Assembly (NCBI GenBank): GCA_021299565.1
Contig: JAJTHA010000140.1
Location: 1-10,046, forward strand
DNA: 10,046 nucleotides
DNA from: Candidatus Caenarcanales bacterium
Lineage (GTDB): Bacteria; Cyanobacteriota; Vampirovibrionia; LMEP-6097
Reading direction: 5' to 3'
Shown here: positions 8,601 to 10,046 of the stretch, one piece after another
How the letters are laid out: the number at the start of each line of letters is the position of its first letter
Position numbering within the stretch: position 1 is the first letter of the stretch
Program-made: the position numbers and the translations under genes
Notes under the pieces: model-generated
Seen by the model: the letters and a program-made list of their open reading frames with translations, nothing else
What the model was told of the DNA's origin: nothing
Databases searched by the model: none

Positions 8601-9172
8601 TCAGCGAGAATAGTTTTTTGACCTTCGATTCTTTCTAGTACTACCGTGAGTTCTTGATCGGCTAGTTCTATCTTGCGGTCGAATTCTGCAACTCCAGCGA
8701 TCTCATCGATGATCTTGCGTCTGTCGACAGGGTTCATACTGATAATAGATGCCACATCTCCCTGCATGACTACGTTATAGCCTTTAGGGCTGATATTGTA
8801 TTTGCCGAGTTTGTCGTGAATATCTCTTAGAGTTGAAGGGTTATCATTGAGAAAATATTTACTGTCGTAGCCATCTTTTTTGATTTTGATTTTTCTTAGA
8901 AGCGAAATCTCTTCGCCAGTGGCATCTTGAATAAAAGTGACTTTGACGGAGCATTCGTTGCGCCCGCTAATGTTGTTGATGAGATCAGTGAGTTTTTCTG
9001 CTCTCATATTGCGGGTGGTGGTCAGCCCTAGGGCAAACATTAAAGAATCTACAACGTTGGATTTGCCTGAACCATTTGGTCCGGAGATAGCAGTAAAGCC
9101 GTCAAGAATAGGGATGGTGGTTTTTTCACCAAAACTTTTGAAATTATCAAGTTCTATTTCTTTGATTCTCAA
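5669..9172 (-). CDS. smc: SMC, chromosome segregation ATPase (condensin core subunit)
   Basis: This 1167-aa bacterial SMC forms a V-shaped dimer that, with ScpA and ScpB, loads on DNA and compacts and segregates the chromosome. Visible in order are: Walker A GPNGSGKS (31-38); Q-loop Gln137 in VVMQGDVASI; a long coiled coil from about 170; the hinge (about 512-660, DGVHGTLAQLGRVEGEY to GAMTGGAAVKSG); the returning coiled coil to about 1010; ABC signature SGGEKSLTAL (from 1068); Walker B FYAFDEVDSALDG (Asp1095, Glu1096); and D-loop ALDG. All ATPase elements are intact. The head sequence is of the cyanobacterial kind. The start is a TTG: the upstream in-frame stretch back to a stop at 9206-9208 has no ATG or GTG, and MRIKEIELDNFKSFG matches the family N-terminus. 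No Shine-Dalgarno is evident. It is the first gene of the operon, about 28 nt after the predicted transcription start. Confidence 0.97.
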   Translation of the reverse strand: MRIKEIELDNFKSFGEKTTIPILDGFTAISGPNGSGKSNVVDSLMFALGLTTTRNMRAEKLTDLINNISGRNECSVKVTFIQDATGEEISLLRKIKIKKDGYDSKYFLNDNPSTLRDIHDKLGKYNISPKGYNVVMQGDVASIISMNPVDRRKIIDEIAGVAEFDRKIELADQELTVVLERIEGQKTILAELEDRLDKLSEQRAQALKYQELKQRRIELERKFLAVRIRQVRKDKELTEQEAEELRVLKNNLQAEQIAINEDMAKAQEELNRITQEIAELGEKQLQDLTSQREEKKELIAREESALEYIDQQINNETIEQQNLEKEIKDLQKSLKNIEFKAGEYAQEIESIRNNINEEEARYQAIQQQILAKSKNSNISTQSIIQSQDKVSELKSKKSEIEQDKARFDEKISLLEEKLNEHRLSAERSLQKIQELKTSADTVESIDTKEQIAFHSRNVQTLKEEQRETKEEIKKQEYRLKSLNSEINKLEGQEQAASAAGFGKAVESVLKIDGVHGTLAQLGRVEGEYQMAVETAAGARLRAVVVDDDYVAQECIDFLRDAKSGRATFLPLNKMRESKSYPLPNEKGVIDWAINLVTFDPQYQDAFGYAFADTLVVKNLEVARKLIGRYRMVTIEGDQIERSGAMTGGAAVKSGIHFGADSEKQKIRLEEQKEEVERFIKQLTEEVENLEGQIEESRVQIEKYKEKLGDIQAQSGISEAQIKTLQESYEQEKNAISNCAGQIDKLAQDREKFVERIKKLDTEIDKESIGLQALAAEMEDSKLESIIQESREIEVEIKRYQTMLNNVINESKSLEVEKNFSSQNIDKLKSKIEASNQEIKVLQIRKPIHQSKIDNLKSELETIDQELEKLRAKLHSHHQKRDEISTKLISLGQRKGEISSSIESTAIKIVEQKKKLISLNEHLSQLLEELKEHPELEELELPEEDITQLQNELSKIEKQMRSMEPINMHAIHEYDEVNARKEEMIGKQETLFAERQMLIDKIDSYKNEKKTAFLSNFNMIDNYFREIFADLSFGQGELILEDPQEVFNGGLVIKAQPRGKKMQRLEAMSGGEKSLTALSFLFALQQCNPAPFYAFDEVDSALDGVNVDRLAHKIRRNAQNTQFIVVSHRRPMLEQSDRAVGVSVSKRGYSQVIGVQNIDHHDKELAAA

Positions 9173-9202
9173 ATTTAATTGACCACAATGAAAATTAGTA
9201 CG

Positions 9203-9217
9203 ACTTTAGTATAAAGT
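9203..9217. promoter_or_regulatory. Dyad over the -10 box, possible operator
   Basis: ACTTTA-GTA-TAAAGT is a perfect 6-3-6 inverted repeat that fully contains the predicted -10 hexamer. A regulator bound here would block RNA polymerase. A smaller dyad, ATGA-TTT-TCAT (9223-9233), overlaps the -35 box. AT-rich spacers yield short dyads by chance, so this is tentative. Confidence 0.3.
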
Positions 9218-9236
9218 AATACATGATTTTCATCAA
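9208..9236 (-). promoter_or_regulatory. Sigma-70-type promoter of the smc operon
   Basis: On the minus strand, TTGATG (9231-9236; four of six to TTGACA) is followed by a 17-bp spacer and TATACT (9208-9213; five of six to TATAAT). Transcription would start near 9200-9201, leaving a leader of about 28 nt before the TTG of smc. Position, spacing and the lack of any other intergenic space in the next 9 kb make it the likely promoter of the whole eight-gene block. Confidence 0.65.
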
Positions 9237-9313
9237 CCTAAGATAAGATAGCATTTTGTGGGTTTTTTATCTAGAAAATGTCTTTAAATAATTTTTAACT
9301 AAGGATTCTAGGG

Positions 9314-9331
9314 ATTTTGTCCATTTTGTCC
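9314..9331. repeat. Tandem 9-bp direct repeat in the smc upstream region
   Basis: Two adjacent exact copies of ATTTTGTCC (GGACAAAAT on the minus strand) lie about 80 bp upstream of the -35 box. They are bracketed by CTAGG (9308-9312) and CCTAG (9330-9334), which are inverted copies of each other. Possible protein-binding sites; no known motif is recognised. Confidence 0.5.
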
Positions 9332-9333
9332 TA

Positions 9334-9363
9334 GCAAAAATGACATGCCCATGTCATTTTTGC
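9334..9363 (-). terminator. Perfect 13-bp hairpin, likely bidirectional intrinsic terminator
   Basis: Arms 9334-9346 and 9351-9363 are exact reverse complements (GCAAAAATGACAT / ATGTCATTTTTGC) around a 4-nt loop. The core TGACAT/ATGTCA stem is followed by TTTTT in both directions, so it can act on either strand. It begins 35 nt after the stop of the right-hand gene, which fits ending that transcript before the smc promoter. The stem is only moderately GC-rich. Confidence 0.7.
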
Positions 9364-9398
9364 GCTTTCAATGCAAACTATTTTGATGAATCTTTTAT

Positions 9399-10046
9399 TT
9401 AATTTTTTACAACAAATGTTCCTCTACCTCCGTCCCAGGTGAATTTGGTCTCAGTATCGTTATAAAGTTTAATGCTTATATCTGGTTTGCCAGACTCAAG
9501 CATTGTTCTTCTTCCTTCAGGACTAATTAGCCCTGGTTGTGAATTGTGGATGAAAGAATACCATCCTTCAGCTACTGAAGAATCAAGGGGTTTTAGTTCA
9601 CTTAGAACATCTTTATCTTTTGCTATATTTGTAAACTCAGTCTCTCCTGGTTTTTGGTGATAGACATCGTCGCCGAGTTTTAAGAAATTTCCTTGTGGAT
9701 ATGTGTGGATCTTACCATCTGCTATTTGTTCTAGCGCATTCCTTCTCTCTTCTTGATTTGGAAAAAATTTTTCAAAAGCCGCATCTCTGTTCTGTTGAGG
9801 GTTTTGCGCTGCTGGCGACTTGCTGTCTGTCGCAGGAGTTTGTGGTGCCCCATTATTTGATCCTGGTTGTGAACTCGTTGATTTCGCCTTTTCAGCTTCA
9901 GCTTTTGTAAGTTCCCCTTGCAGACCCTTATCGGTTGTTAATCGAGCGGCTAGCCTCTGTAATTCAACAAGGTTTTGTTTTTCATATTTGGGGTTTTTAA
10001 GGTCACCTTTATCATTAAACAAAGAGTCTCTTAATGATTTTAGTTG
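9399..10046 (-). CDS. C-terminal part of an unrecognised protein, 5' end outside the window
   Basis: 215 residues are visible, and the frame stays open to the window edge (first codons read QLKSLRDS). A TTG at 10020-10022 could be taken as a start but is probably internal. The visible part has three zones. A charged, helical segment comes first (LVELQRLAARLTTDKG, then LTKAEAEKAK). A low-complexity linker of roughly 35 residues, rich in Ser, Pro, Gln, Asn and Ala, follows. The last zone is a probable globular domain from AAFEKFFPNQEERRNAL to the end, with YPQGNFLKLGDDVYHQKPG, AEGWYSFIHNSQPGLISPEG and terminal FTWDGGRGTFVVKN. I recognise no family. The linker style is common in secreted or surface proteins, but the N-terminus that would show a signal peptide is not visible. 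A hairpin terminator follows the stop. Confidence 0.7.
   Translation of the reverse strand, partial: QLKSLRDSLFNDKGDLKNPKYEKQNLVELQRLAARLTTDKGLQGELTKAEAEKAKSTSSQPGSNNGAPQTPATDSKSPAAQNPQQNRDAAFEKFFPNQEERRNALEQIADGKIHTYPQGNFLKLGDDVYHQKPGETEFTNIAKDKDVLSELKPLDSSVAEGWYSFIHNSQPGLISPEGRRTMLESGKPDISIKLYNDTETKFTWDGGRGTFVVKN

Noticed and set aside
8937..9182. 81-codon plus-strand open frame over the smc start and promoter-proximal region
   Set aside because: It is antisense to the Walker A region of smc, with no ribosome binding site or recognisable domain.
9188..9214. Tiny plus-strand frames in the spacer (8 codons here, another of 7 codons nearby)
   Set aside because: They are too short, have no ribosome binding site, and chance occurrence in AT-rich DNA is expected.

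Overview
The window is AT-rich bacterial chromosomal DNA, coding almost entirely on the minus strand. Two genes carry features I associate with the Cyanobacteria/Melainabacteria (Vampirovibrionia) lineage. SMC has the GLTTTRNMRAEKLTDLINN and QGDV..IISMNP..RR.IIDE.AGVAEFDRKIE patterns, and ScpA has the QGDLDPWDIDLEKVT helix pattern. A KdsC-type phosphatase suggests a Gram-negative envelope with Kdo-containing lipopolysaccharide. Low GC together with cyanobacterial-type condensin points to a non-photosynthetic Melainabacteria-like organism. This placement is inferred from memory of the families, not from a search. TGA ends scpB and Trp is read from TGG, so the standard bacterial code applies.

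Layout, in transcription order from right to left. At the right edge (9399-10046) lies the C-terminal part of an unrecognised protein that runs off the window. A perfect 13-bp hairpin (9334-9363) follows its stop and closes that transcription unit. The rest of the 226-bp spacer holds a tandem 9-bp repeat and a good sigma-70-like promoter (9208-9236) whose two boxes each overlap a small dyad. From this promoter an eight-gene block runs without a real gap to the left edge: smc, scpA, scpB, an unrecognised 254-aa gene, kdsC, guaA, a TrmH/SpoU-family RNA methyltransferase, and ruvX. Junctions range from a 20-bp overlap to a 5-bp gap. A hairpin beginning at the ruvX stop (1-28) looks like the terminator.

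Functionally, the first three genes give a complete SMC-ScpAB condensin for chromosome compaction and segregation. The downstream genes are housekeeping: Kdo phosphate removal, the last step of GMP synthesis, RNA 2'-O-methylation, and the YqgF/RuvX nuclease-fold protein implicated in rRNA processing or recombination. The unknown gene between scpB and kdsC is the least explained part of the operon. I saw no tRNA, rRNA, CRISPR array, insertion sequence or defence system. The window is mainly conserved core genome with an unusual gene order and one uncharacterised member.
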